A DNA stretch of 59,341 nt from Salipiger bermudensis HTCC2601 (GTDB lineage: Bacteria; Pseudomonadota; Alphaproteobacteria; Rhodobacterales; Rhodobacteraceae): contig NZ_DS022276.1 in the NCBI RefSeq assembly GCF_000153725.1, positions 3,138,660-3,198,000 on the forward strand, read 5' to 3'. Position numbers and translations under genes: made by a program. Under the pieces are notes generated by a model, which was given only the letters and a program-made list of their open reading frames with translations, did not search any database and had not been told where the DNA came from. Shown one piece after another: positions 49,018 through 55,444 of this stretch. Within the stretch, counting starts at the first letter, position 1. Every line of letters starts with the position of its first letter.

Positions 49018-49442
49018 CCCATACACGCGCAGCACTGCTGCAGTATCGCGGGCTGGTCGGAGTCTTTCTGTTGCTCGGGCTGGCCTACCTTGTCGCGCCT
49101 CTGGCGGAGACCCGGTTCTGGCCGGTGACGACGCCGTTCGAGCGGACGGCCGTTCGCTCTGTTCAAGACGGCGCGGCAGTCGAGCTGCAGGGAAGCGCGG
49201 TCAAGCTGCGCGGCGGCTGCAAGTATCGAGGGATCGAGGTCTTTCTCGGCGCTCGGGGCAATGGGGTGAGGATCCCCGGAGCGCATTTCAAGGACCGGCC
49301 TCAAGAGCGCGGCGAGGGCGTGCAGTCCTGGGAGCGCCTCTACATCCCGGTTCCCGAGTTCATGATCGAGCAGACCTTCGCGGATGTGCTCTCGGCCTGT
49401 TACCGCGGCGAGCGATACCTGACCCGCACCCATTTTTGGTGA
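49014..49442 (+). CDS. Membrane-anchored protein of unknown function
   Basis: A 142-residue protein with one N-terminal membrane helix (LVGVFLLLGLAYLVAPLA) and a periplasmic, beta-rich domain with two cysteines. Coupled to the putative holin by ATGA, so probably part of the lysis cassette. No family is recognised. Confidence 0.65.
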   Translation: MTHTRAALLQYRGLVGVFLLLGLAYLVAPLAETRFWPVTTPFERTAVRSVQDGAAVELQGSAVKLRGGCKYRGIEVFLGARGNGVRIPGAHFKDRPQERGEGVQSWERLYIPVPEFMIEQTFADVLSACYRGERYLTRTHFW

Positions 49443-49468
49443 TCCCCGACACCACCGACACCTGCATC

Positions 49469-49494
49469 GCCCGGCCATCGCGCCGGGCTTTTTC
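49469..49494 (+). terminator. Terminator-like hairpin before the lysozyme gene
   Basis: Seven-pair stem GCCCGGC/GCCGGGC with a six-base loop followed by TTTTTC. It may attenuate read-through into the lysozyme gene. Confidence 0.65.
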
Positions 49495-49508
49495 TTGGAG
49501 GAATGACT

Positions 49509-50300
49509 ATGCGACTGATCGAAAATGCCGGCGCCGTCGCGCGCCGATCGCACAGCATGTGGGGCTTCTACCTCACCGGCGTGTTCCTGATCCTGCCCGA
49601 CCTGATCTGGGTCGTGGCCGGGATCGACACCAACCCGAGGATCTGGTGGGTCGCCGCCTTCGCCGCGTGGATCTACGGGATGATTGGGCGGCTGAAGGAC
49701 CAAGGCATCGACCGGACCACGGTGCGCAGCGCGCCGCTGATCGGCGTCCTGGCGCTGGTGCTGGTCGCAGGCGGGGCGTTGGCGACCGGGCAGCGAGCCC
49801 ATGATCCTGCGCCTGTCGCGCCGGCCGTTTCGCAAGCCCAAGCGGCAGAGGCGGCATTTCTCGACGTGGCGATCCCGCTGGTGTCGAAATGGGAGGGGCT
49901 CGAGACCGAGGCCTACCGCGACCCTGTCGGGATCTGGACCGTCTGCTATGGCGAAACGCAGGGCGTGCAGCCGGGTGACCAGTACACCGCCGAGCAGTGC
50001 GCCGAGATGCTCGGCCGCCGGATCCTCGAATACCGCGCCGGGCTGCACCGGCATTTCACAGCCGACACCCGGGCGCGGCGCCTGCCGCCGACCAGGGACG
50101 CCGCCTATTCGAGCCTCGCCTATAACGTCGGCGTCTCGGCCGCGGGCAAGAGCACCGCCACGCGCCGCCTCAACGCCGGGGATGTGCCCGGAGGGTGCGA
50201 GGCGCTGACGTGGTGGAACAAGGCCGGCGGGCGCGTGTTGCGCGGCTTGGTCAACCGCCGCACCGATGAGCGGCGCTTGTGCATGGTAGGTGTGGCATGA
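49509..50300 (+). CDS. Fused holin-like membrane domain and GH24 lysozyme
   Basis: A 263-residue fusion. Residues about 1-92 have three membrane segments (about 18-38, 45-60, 76-93) and resemble small holin-like proteins that are separate genes in related phages. Residues about 118-260 are a T4-type lysozyme: E129 in SKWEG, D138 in YRDPVG and T144 in WTVCYGET keep the T4 spacing of 9 and 6. ATG 49509 is chosen because GGAGG lies seven bases upstream. The enzyme would sit anchored with its muramidase domain in the periplasm. One polypeptide may thus combine export and wall cutting. Confidence 0.85.
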   Translation: MRLIENAGAVARRSHSMWGFYLTGVFLILPDLIWVVAGIDTNPRIWWVAAFAAWIYGMIGRLKDQGIDRTTVRSAPLIGVLALVLVAGGALATGQRAHDPAPVAPAVSQAQAAEAAFLDVAIPLVSKWEGLETEAYRDPVGIWTVCYGETQGVQPGDQYTAEQCAEMLGRRILEYRAGLHRHFTADTRARRLPPTRDAAYSSLAYNVGVSAAGKSTATRRLNAGDVPGGCEALTWWNKAGGRVLRGLVNRRTDERRLCMVGVA

Positions 50301-50560
50301 CCCTTGCGCTGATCATCCTCGCTCTGCTGCAGGTCTGCGACGTGCTGAGCACCATCCGCGTGCTCGAGGCAGGTGGCTACGAGCGGAACCCTTTCGTCGC
50401 GAAGCTCATGGACCGCTTCGGGCGGTTCTGGTGGGTGCCCAAGATCCTCCTGGCCGCCGGCGCTGCAGCGCTGATCTGGTGGGCCGGCGCTGTGCTGCTG
50501 ATCTGGGTGCTGAATGCGGTCTATGCGGCTGTCGTCGTCAACAACCTGCGGCAGGTGTGA
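50297..50560 (+). CDS. Small membrane protein, DUF5658-like
   Basis: An 87-residue protein with three membrane helices and the pattern CDVLSTIRVLEAGGYERNPF seen in DUF5658-type proteins. ATGA overlap with the lysozyme gene places it in the lysis cassette; it may be a second holin or antiholin. Confidence 0.65.
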   Translation: MTLALIILALLQVCDVLSTIRVLEAGGYERNPFVAKLMDRFGRFWWVPKILLAAGAAALIWWAGAVLLIWVLNAVYAAVVVNNLRQV

Positions 50561-50562
50561 CA

Positions 50563-50751
50563 ATGCTGAGCAAACTTCTGATCGCGCTCTGCGCGGCCCT
50601 CATGGCCCTCTGCGCCGTGCTCTGGTTCCAGCTGAGCCGAGCGCAGGACGCCGCTGCCCGGCTCGACACCTGCCGGGATGTCCTCAACCTCAACCGGGAG
50701 ATCTCCGATGAAACGGACGATGATCTGCTGCGCGGCATTTCTGAGCCTTAG
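50563..50751 (+). CDS. Inner-membrane spanin (Rz-like)
   Basis: A 62-residue protein: one N-terminal membrane helix (LLIALCAALMALCAVLWFQL) followed by a short charged helix, the i-spanin plan. The outer-membrane partner gene starts inside it in another frame, the standard Rz/Rz1 overlap. Confidence 0.7.
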   Translation: MLSKLLIALCAALMALCAVLWFQLSRAQDAAARLDTCRDVLNLNREISDETDDDLLRGISEP

Positions 50752-50908
50752 CGCCTGCGCCGTGCCGGGCGACTTCTGCGATGTCGTGCCGTTCGAGAAG
50801 CGTTTCGAGGCGACCGAGACCGCGCCCCAGATGCTCAAGACCGACCGGGAGGATGTGAAGCAGATCCGAGTCGAGAACGAATACGGCCGGCGGCACTGCA
50901 GCTGGTGA
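50708..50908 (+). CDS. Outer-membrane spanin lipoprotein (Rz1-like)
   Basis: A 66-residue lipoprotein precursor with lipobox LSLSAC (cysteine about residue 17) after a basic, hydrophobic signal. Its first 44 bases overlap the Rz-like gene in the +1 frame. Together they would fuse the membranes at the final step of lysis. It has no proline-rich stretch, unlike lambda Rz1. Confidence 0.72.
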   Translation: MKRTMICCAAFLSLSACAVPGDFCDVVPFEKRFEATETAPQMLKTDREDVKQIRVENEYGRRHCSW

Positions 50909-51088
50909 CGAGATCCGCCGGCGCGGTGCCGGCGGTGGGCGGGCCGGGTCGCCACATTCCACTTTTCCCGGATACCAGATCCGAACCGGATCGCAGAGAC
51001 AGCCGTCAACTGCGGCTCGTCTGTCCCCTGCCCGCGCGCTTTGGTCGGCGTGCGGGCGACCCTTCCTGTTTTGAAACGAGGTGCCGAG

Positions 51089-51379
51089 ATGCCTTCTGAT
51101 GACCGTTTTACCGCCCTTCCTGGGCAGCCGAACTTGATCACGGCTGCAGATGCGGCGGCGATCTTTGTGCAAAATCGCTCGAGCGCGGCCGTCGAGGTCA
51201 TCGGCACGGCAGACGCCACGCCGCCGGTCGACACCTCGGGCGGCATTCTGCTCGAGGGCAAGGGCGTCATCCTCAATGAGGCGCTGTCCGATCTATTTCC
51301 TGGCGTGCCTGGCGTCGTGCGCGTCTGGATCTGGCCGACAGGCGATCACGCGGTCGAATTGAAGGTCAGCTATGCGTGA
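51089..51379 (+). CDS. Small phage protein, possible fibre accessory
   Basis: A 96-residue beta-rich protein (ATPPVDTSGGILLEGKGVIL) with GAGGTG upstream. It overlaps the following esterase gene by eight bases and may help its trimer or attachment. No family is recognised. Confidence 0.55.
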   Translation: MPSDDRFTALPGQPNLITAADAAAIFVQNRSSAAVEVIGTADATPPVDTSGGILLEGKGVILNEALSDLFPGVPGVVRVWIWPTGDHAVELKVSYA

Positions 51380-52691
51380 GTCCCTTCGCAGCTTTAGCGC
51401 CGCCCGGTTTGGCCGGCCGCGCAGGGGCGCTGCCCCCGTGCCTCCGCCTGCCGTCGATCCTCTGGGATCCCCGCCGAACCTGTTCACCTCGGCGCAGAGC
51501 GCCTTCACCGACACGGCTCATATCGACTTCCGGGGCAATTGGGAGGTGCAGAGCGGGCGCCTCGTCTGCACTGGCGGTAATGCCGGGCAGGCTGCGCGCC
51601 TGTCGCTGGCCGAGGCCATGACGCCAGGTCACGCTCTATTCATCCATGCAGACCACGAGCCGACCGCCGGCGCGCTGCGGATGCGCTTTGCCTCGCCCGG
51701 CCTGTCGCCGAGCCGGCAGCTCACCGACACGCACATGGATTTCGAGTATATCACGTCCGGTGAATCGGCCTATGCGGCCACGCGGATCGACCTGCAGCCG
51801 ACAACGGACTATGCCGGCTCGGTCGATGACATCCAGGCCTACGATCTCTCGACCGTCGACCCGAACGATGTGCCATGTTACGTGCTGCTCGTCGGGGGCG
51901 ACAGCAACAGTGCCAACGCCACCTCGCAGCGCTTCGGCGACGAGATCCCCATGTCGGCGCGCGAAACGCCCTTCGACCCTGCGATCTGGTATCTGCCGCT
52001 CCTGCTCGCAACCGGAAATTACCCGACCACAGACAGCGTCCGCCATGTCCCGCAGCCCTGCATCGAGCCGGTCGCCGCGGTCGAGGCTCGGCGCATGTCG
52101 CCGGTTCATGCCGTGGCCGGAGAGCTGGTCGAGTGGTGCAAGGCGCGTGGCCGGCCTCTCTTGGTCATGGCCCTGGGTGATCCCGGCTCTGGTCTGCAGG
52201 GGTCGAAAGGTGTGTGGGGCAAGGATGTGGTCCCGGACCCGGGTCAGCCGCAGATGTTCGACGAGATGCTGGCGATGAAAGCGGCGGTCGAGGCGCTCGG
52301 CCCGGCTCACGAGATCATCGGGGCCGTGTGGAGCATGGGCGCCAACGATCTGACCGGCGCCGGCTACACCGCCCCGGGCCAGTGGGTCGATCAGATGGTG
52401 GATTTCGTCGCGGATGTTCGTGCAGACCTCGCGGATGTGCCGATGGTGCTCTGGTCGGTCGGCGAGCACTACGAGCCTTCCCCCTACGATGGCCGCGGCG
52501 CGGCGATGCTTGCGGCGCAGCTCCTCCTCGATAAGGACAGCGGCGACGCTCGAGCAATCGAGCGATTCCGCGTGGTCACACCCGAAACCGGCAACGAGCT
52601 GAGCAATGCGGATGATCCGCATTACGACGCGCACGGCATGCAGCAAAACGGGCGCGATGCCGGTCAGGCCCTTCTCTCTCTGCTCGGATGA
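51372..52691 (+). CDS. SGNH-hydrolase-like tail protein, putative polysaccharide O-esterase
   Basis: A 439-residue protein. A basic N-terminus and a beta-rich module (residues about 35-150) precede an SGNH-type domain. The block I serine is S178 in GGDSNS, the block III-like residues are in SMGANDLTG (about 323), and block V is the D-x-x-H in DDPHYDAHG (about 415). Such enzymes remove acetyl groups from polysaccharides, a known tailspike activity. It lies after the lysis genes, and the one-strand context suggests a late-expressed virion or host-surface enzyme. Confidence 0.75.
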   Translation: MRESLRSFSAARFGRPRRGAAPVPPPAVDPLGSPPNLFTSAQSAFTDTAHIDFRGNWEVQSGRLVCTGGNAGQAARLSLAEAMTPGHALFIHADHEPTAGALRMRFASPGLSPSRQLTDTHMDFEYITSGESAYAATRIDLQPTTDYAGSVDDIQAYDLSTVDPNDVPCYVLLVGGDSNSANATSQRFGDEIPMSARETPFDPAIWYLPLLLATGNYPTTDSVRHVPQPCIEPVAAVEARRMSPVHAVAGELVEWCKARGRPLLVMALGDPGSGLQGSKGVWGKDVVPDPGQPQMFDEMLAMKAAVEALGPAHEIIGAVWSMGANDLTGAGYTAPGQWVDQMVDFVADVRADLADVPMVLWSVGEHYEPSPYDGRGAAMLAAQLLLDKDSGDARAIERFRVVTPETGNELSNADDPHYDAHGMQQNGRDAGQALLSLLG

Positions 52692-53056
52692 ATGAGGACC
52701 TGGTGCGCCTGAGGCAGTGCCTGGGCTTCAGGACCCGGCGAATGGCCCTCGTCGTGCTGGTGCTGTTTCTGCGGCGCAATGGCTGGGTGTATTCGCCTGA
52801 TCATGTCGCGGATCGTCTCGCGCAAGTGATCGGATATGACCCGACCGAGGAGGCCGTGCGCGGCGCGGTCAAAGCGGCGAGGCGGGCCCTCGTGCGCGCG
52901 GGGTGGCCTGTGCAGATCCGCGCGGAATACGGCATCGGCTACAGCGTGACGTGGCCTCGAGGGTGGAAAGTTCCTGAGCCTGGCGATAGTGCGGCCGCAT
53001 GCGCCGCGGACATTTCGCCTCCCTCACCTGCGCCTGCGGGCGCCAAACCGTCTTGA
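52688..53056 (+). CDS. Winged-helix protein resembling OmpR C-terminal domain
   Basis: A 122-residue protein. Residues about 12-92 keep the winged-helix outline (RRMALVVLVLFLRRNGWVYS, then EEAVRGAVKAARRALVRAGW and the closing EYGIGYSVTW). No receiver domain. ATGA overlap with the esterase gene is odd for a regulator and suggests co-expression. Second protein of this kind in the prophage after 17333. Confidence 0.6.
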   Translation: MNEDLVRLRQCLGFRTRRMALVVLVLFLRRNGWVYSPDHVADRLAQVIGYDPTEEAVRGAVKAARRALVRAGWPVQIRAEYGIGYSVTWPRGWKVPEPGDSAAACAADISPPSPAPAGAKPS

Positions 53057-53226
53057 TGATGGCGGATCTCCCGCGAGCCGATCGCGATGCGACCGGCTGG
53101 GTGATGACCGACGCCGCCCTCGCCCGCCTCAAATGCCAACGCTGCGGCCGTCGCGGCCGACCGGCAGAGATCCGGTTCGGCTGGTCGGCCGGGCTGCCAA
53201 GTCAAAGCGACAGAAACAAGGGGTGA
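52999..53226 (+). CDS. Zinc-ribbon-like small protein
   Basis: A 75-residue protein with CACG near the start and CQRCGRRG near residue 47, probably a zinc ribbon. The early start at 52999 is preferred because it includes the first Cys pair, although it overlaps the previous gene by 58 bases and lacks a ribosome site. Confidence 0.55.
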   Translation: MRRGHFASLTCACGRQTVLMMADLPRADRDATGWVMTDAALARLKCQRCGRRGRPAEIRFGWSAGLPSQSDRNKG

Positions 53227-53230
53227 GGCG

Positions 53231-53407
53231 ATGACCGATCGAGCGGCGATCGAGCGGATCCGCTCGGCCAAGGGCCAGGAGCGCAAAGCGATTACCGAGG
53301 CGGCGATCCGGGCCATTCGGGAATGGCAGGACACGGGCGAGGCTGAGCTGCCGATGCAGCGGCTCGCCCGTGCGGTGCATGATGCGACATCTCCCGATCG
53401 GGCCTAA
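53231..53407 (+). CDS. 58-residue helical protein, unknown
   Basis: ATG 53231 follows GGTGAGGCG and the frame runs to TAA at 53407. The product is a charged helix-rich peptide (IERIRSAKGQERKAITEAA). Its last bases overlap the convergent lipoprotein gene. No family is recognised. Confidence 0.55.
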   Translation: MTDRAAIERIRSAKGQERKAITEAAIRAIREWQDTGEAELPMQRLARAVHDATSPDRA

Positions 53408-53733
53408 CGGCAGTCGATCGAATAATAGATGTCGTGAACCTCGGCGCCGACAACGGTCACCTGTCGCAGCAACGCCTCGCGATCGGTGATGCGGTATCCA
53501 TCGGCGCAGCCTGGCGTCTCGCGCATGAGGCGGGCGAGCGCGGTCAGGCGCAATTCCTCCGCCTGGTCGCTGTCATGCGGCGTCGCGATGTCGCCATAGG
53601 TGCGCCAGCGATAGGTGCCGGGCTCTGCGCCCGGTTCGATATTGCCGGCGCTCAGGAAGTCCTGGGCGCAGCCGGCGAGCGCGCCGAGGGCCAGCGCGGC
53701 CGCGATCGCGGCTGATTTCCGAATAATTCTCAA
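53404..53733 (-). CDS. Prophage-encoded lipoprotein, candidate conversion gene (moron)
   Basis: A 109-residue lipoprotein precursor with signal and lipobox LGALAGC (cysteine about residue 22). TTG 53733 with AGGAG ten bases upstream is the best start. The mature part (AEPGTYRWRTYGDIATPHDS) matches nothing I know. It is on the opposite strand to all late genes around it, a layout typical of genes expressed from the lysogen that alter the host surface. Exact function unknown. Confidence 0.65.
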   Translation of the reverse strand: MRIIRKSAAIAAALALGALAGCAQDFLSAGNIEPGAEPGTYRWRTYGDIATPHDSDQAEELRLTALARLMRETPGCADGYRITDREALLRQVTVVGAEVHDIYYSIDCR

Positions 53734-53823
53734 GTCGTGGTCTCCTGGTCCTGTCGGGTTTAGGCACCCTGGGCGCAGACCGCGACAAATTCAACGGCGC
53801 GTTGCGCCGGGAAAGGATCTGAC

Positions 53824-53868
53824 ATGACACGCAAGACGATGGCGCCCGGCGCCGCGGGCCGGCGCTGA
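53824..53868 (+). CDS. 14-codon minicistron ahead of ssb
   Basis: An AAAGGA site and ATG at 53824 open a frame [14 protein letters not shown] whose TGA overlaps the ssb ATG (TGATG). The ssb start itself has no clear ribosome site, so coupled reinitiation is the likely way ssb is translated. Confidence 0.5.
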   Translation: MTRKTMAPGAAGRR

Positions 53869-54347
53869 TGGCGGGGTCGGTAAACAAGGTGATTCTGGTC
53901 GGGCACCTCGGGGCGGATCCCGAGCTGCGCACCTTCCAGAATGGCGGCAAGGTCTGCAACTTCTCGCTGGCGACCTCGGAGACCTGGAAGGATCGCAACA
54001 CCGGCGATCGGCGCGAGCGTACCGAGTGGCATCGCGTCTCGATCCTTAATGAGGGGCTTTGCAGCATTGCAGAGCGTTACCTGCGCAAGGGATCCAAGGT
54101 CTATATCGAGGGCCAGCTCGAAACCCGGAAATGGCAGGATCAGTCGGGGCAGGATCGCTATTCGACGGAGGTGGTGCTGCGGCCTTATCGCGGCGAGTTG
54201 ACGCTGCTCGATCGCCCTGGCGGGCAAGGTGGTGGATCCGGGGGCGGGTCTGCAGGGGGCTATGATCGCGCGGGGTCCTCGGGCGGCACGAACGGGGGCC
54301 AGGGCGGCGGCCCGGATCGAGGGATCGACGATGAGATCCCCTTCTGA
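53868..54347 (+). CDS. ssb: Single-stranded DNA-binding protein
   Basis: A 159-residue SSB. The OB-fold domain spans residues about 1-112 ([30 protein letters not shown]). A Gly-rich linker and the acidic tip DDEIPF end the protein, the tip that binds partner proteins. It lies far from the primase and helicase, near attR, beside a dNMP-kinase-like gene; in the circular phage genome it becomes adjacent to the left-end array. Confidence 0.95.
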   Translation: MAGSVNKVILVGHLGADPELRTFQNGGKVCNFSLATSETWKDRNTGDRRERTEWHRVSILNEGLCSIAERYLRKGSKVYIEGQLETRKWQDQSGQDRYSTEVVLRPYRGELTLLDRPGGQGGGSGGGSAGGYDRAGSSGGTNGGQGGGPDRGIDDEIPF

Positions 54348-54813
54348 GCCGCTGCGCCTCCTGGTGATCGGGCGCGATCGGGCGGGCAAGGGCACCGCCG
54401 CCGGGATCCTCGCCGAGTTGCTCGGGTTGTCCTGGCGCAGCTCGTGCAACCTGGCGCCGGCCCCTGCCCCCGTCGACCAGCTGCTCGCCGAGGGCCACGG
54501 GATCTGTGTCGGCATGCGGTCGCGGGTCGAGTTCGAGGCGGTGCGTCACCTGTTCGACGCGGTGATCTGGGTCGACGGTGGCGATCGCGTGCCGCCGGAG
54601 CATCCGGTTTCGATGGAGCTGAACCCGGGCGACGCCGATCTCTACCTGTGGAACGGCGGCGAGATCCCGGCACTCGAGGTGGCGGCGCGGCGGGTGGCAG
54701 TGGCGCTGATCCTGGGGCGGGTAGTCGGGGCAAAGAAAATGCCCGGCGCTGGGGGCGCCGGGCATTCCGTGAGTGGCCGATCTAGGGAAGATGGGGGGCC
54801 TTCCTGCGTCTAG
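54331..54813 (+). CDS. P-loop kinase-like protein, putative dNMP kinase
   Basis: A 160-residue protein with Walker [10 protein letters not shown] (residues 14-22), an acidic-basic lid region ([15 protein letters not shown]) and a C-terminal pattern of phage deoxynucleoside monophosphate kinases ([17 protein letters not shown]). It starts inside the end of ssb. It would raise dNTP supply. The last 28 residues pass through a strong hairpin and may not be conserved. Confidence 0.65.
   Translation: MRSPSEPLRLLVIGRDRAGKGTAAGILAELLGLSWRSSCNLAPAPAPVDQLLAEGHGICVGMRSRVEFEAVRHLFDAVIWVDGGDRVPPEHPVSMELNPGDADLYLWNGGEIPALEVAARRVAVALILGRVVGAKKMPGAGGAGHSVSGRSREDGGPSCV
54738..54766 (-). terminator. Strong hairpin, terminator-like on the minus strand
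   Basis: A 12-pair stem AATGCCCGGCGC/GCGCCGGGCATT with a five-base loop lies inside the kinase gene. On the minus strand it is followed by TTCTTTG; on the plus strand there is no T-run. It may stop leftward transcripts entering from attR. Confidence 0.5.
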
Positions 54814-54816
54814 GTT

Positions 54817-54832
54817 GCACAAAATTATGTGC
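54817..54832. promoter_or_regulatory. Operator copy 7 near attR
   Basis: GCACAAAATTATGTGC lies 197 bases before attR with no gene after it in the prophage. In the circular phage it would lie about 360 bp from copy 1, on the other side of attP. Confidence 0.6.
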
Positions 54833-54878
54833 GTTGCAAACGGTAATTTGCCCTGCCGTGAGAACAAAAGAGAACAGG

Positions 54879-54906
54879 CTGCACGGATTTTGCACGGATT
54901 GCACGG
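54879..54906 (+). repeat. Probable integrase arm-type sites (right)
   Basis: CTGCACGGATTTTGCACGG at 54879-54897 repeats 4725-4743 exactly and is followed by one more TTGCACGG at 54899-54906, giving three TGCACGG units at this end against two at the left. Confidence 0.6.
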
Positions 54907-54922
54907 AAAACCGGGGTAAAAA

Positions 54923-54952
54923 CCTGCGAAATCCTGCGAAATCCTGCAAAAA
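54923..54952 (+). repeat. Three tandem 10-bp repeats near attR
   Basis: CCTGCGAAAT, CCTGCGAAAT and CCTGCAAAAA in a row, A-tract phased at one helical turn. They may bind Xis or bend DNA in the attachment region. Confidence 0.6.
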
Positions 54953-54993
54953 CAGGATCTTGGAAAAAAGCGGCAAGACCCTGTAAAAAGGCC

Positions 54994-55022
54994 TTGTTTC
55001 CCCGTGGCTTGATCCATATACG
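54994..55022 (+). promoter_or_regulatory. Phage-supplied promoter for tRNA-Ser
   Basis: TTGTTT, 17-base spacer, TATACG, ending seven bases before the tRNA, exactly the -10 sequence and distance of the native promoter now at 4585-4614. The rest of the upstream sequence differs, so the phage appears to carry its own replacement. Confidence 0.6.
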
Positions 55023-55028
55023 GATCCG

Positions 55029-55072
55029 CGGAGACGTGGCCGAGTGGTCGAAGGCGCTCCCCTGCTAAGGGA
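55029..55072 (+). repeat. attR: 44-bp direct repeat
   Basis: Identical to 4621-4664; here it forms the 5' half of the intact tRNA-Ser. Confidence 0.93.
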
Positions 55073-55119
55073 GTAGGCGGGAAACCGTCTCGAGGGTTCG
55101 AATCCCTTCGTCTCCGCCA
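55030..55119 (+). tRNA. tRNA-Ser (anticodon GCT)
   Basis: A 90-base class II tRNA with encoded CCA. Acceptor GGAGACG/CGTCTCC, D arm, anticodon stem CTCCC/GGGAG with loop CTGCTAA (anticodon GCT, reading AGC/AGT), a long variable arm, and TTCGAAT in the T arm. Its 5' half is the phage attachment core, its 3' half is host sequence. Confidence 0.97.
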
Positions 55120-55444
55120 TAATCACATGTCAAATGACAGGCTCGTCCGACCGGACGTCACCGCCCGACGGGCGGCGCGCCGGACGCATCTGCGCGCTAT
55201 GAACCACGCCACGCCCGCGACCGTCCATGCGACCTCGCCTGCACGGATGTCATACGCCAAGTGACGCCTGTCCTATGCGCACATCCTATGACATGATGCA
55301 GCTGCAGCGGAAGGCCGCTGTCGAAGGCCTTGCCACGGATTCGGTATTCGTATACTGCCGCATACAATAAGCGCGCCGCGGCCCGTCCGACGCTGCCGCG
55401 ACCCGCTGCTCCAGCTTCGCCCAAACTGAACCGCAGGGACCGTC
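55120..55444. other. Intergenic region upstream of acnB
   Basis: No gene is seen. A TATACT box at 55351-55356 preceded by TTGCCA at 55330 with only a 15-base spacer is a weak promoter candidate. A GTATACTGCCGCATACAATA stretch near 55350 has TATAC/CATACA elements reminiscent of the GntR palindromes at the left flank but not the same motif. Confidence 0.45.

Larger units (their letters stand above)
4621..55072. mobile_element. Complete lambda-type prophage in tRNA-Ser(GCT)
   Basis: The element is bounded by a 44-bp direct repeat (4621-4664 and 55029-55072); its unit length, attL start to attR start, is 50,408 bp. It carries a tyrosine integrase, repressor region, primase and helicase, a full lambda-ordered head and tail block, lysis genes and accessory genes. 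No structural gene looks missing. Only one small accessory gene (P-loop, 5632) looks frameshifted. The prophage therefore looks potentially inducible. A siphovirus morphology is inferred from the lambda gene order, tape measure and tail tube gene. Confidence 0.93.

Noticed and set aside
54738-54766. Plus-strand terminator ending the kinase gene
   Set aside because: The hairpin is strong but is followed on the plus strand by TTCCGTGAG with no T-run and lies inside the open frame; it is listed only as a minus-strand candidate.
4621-55072. Known anti-phage defence or retron system in the array
   Set aside because: I looked for reverse transcriptase, TIR, Cas, Abi or toxin-antitoxin signatures among the accessory proteins and saw none; the array proteins remain unknown.
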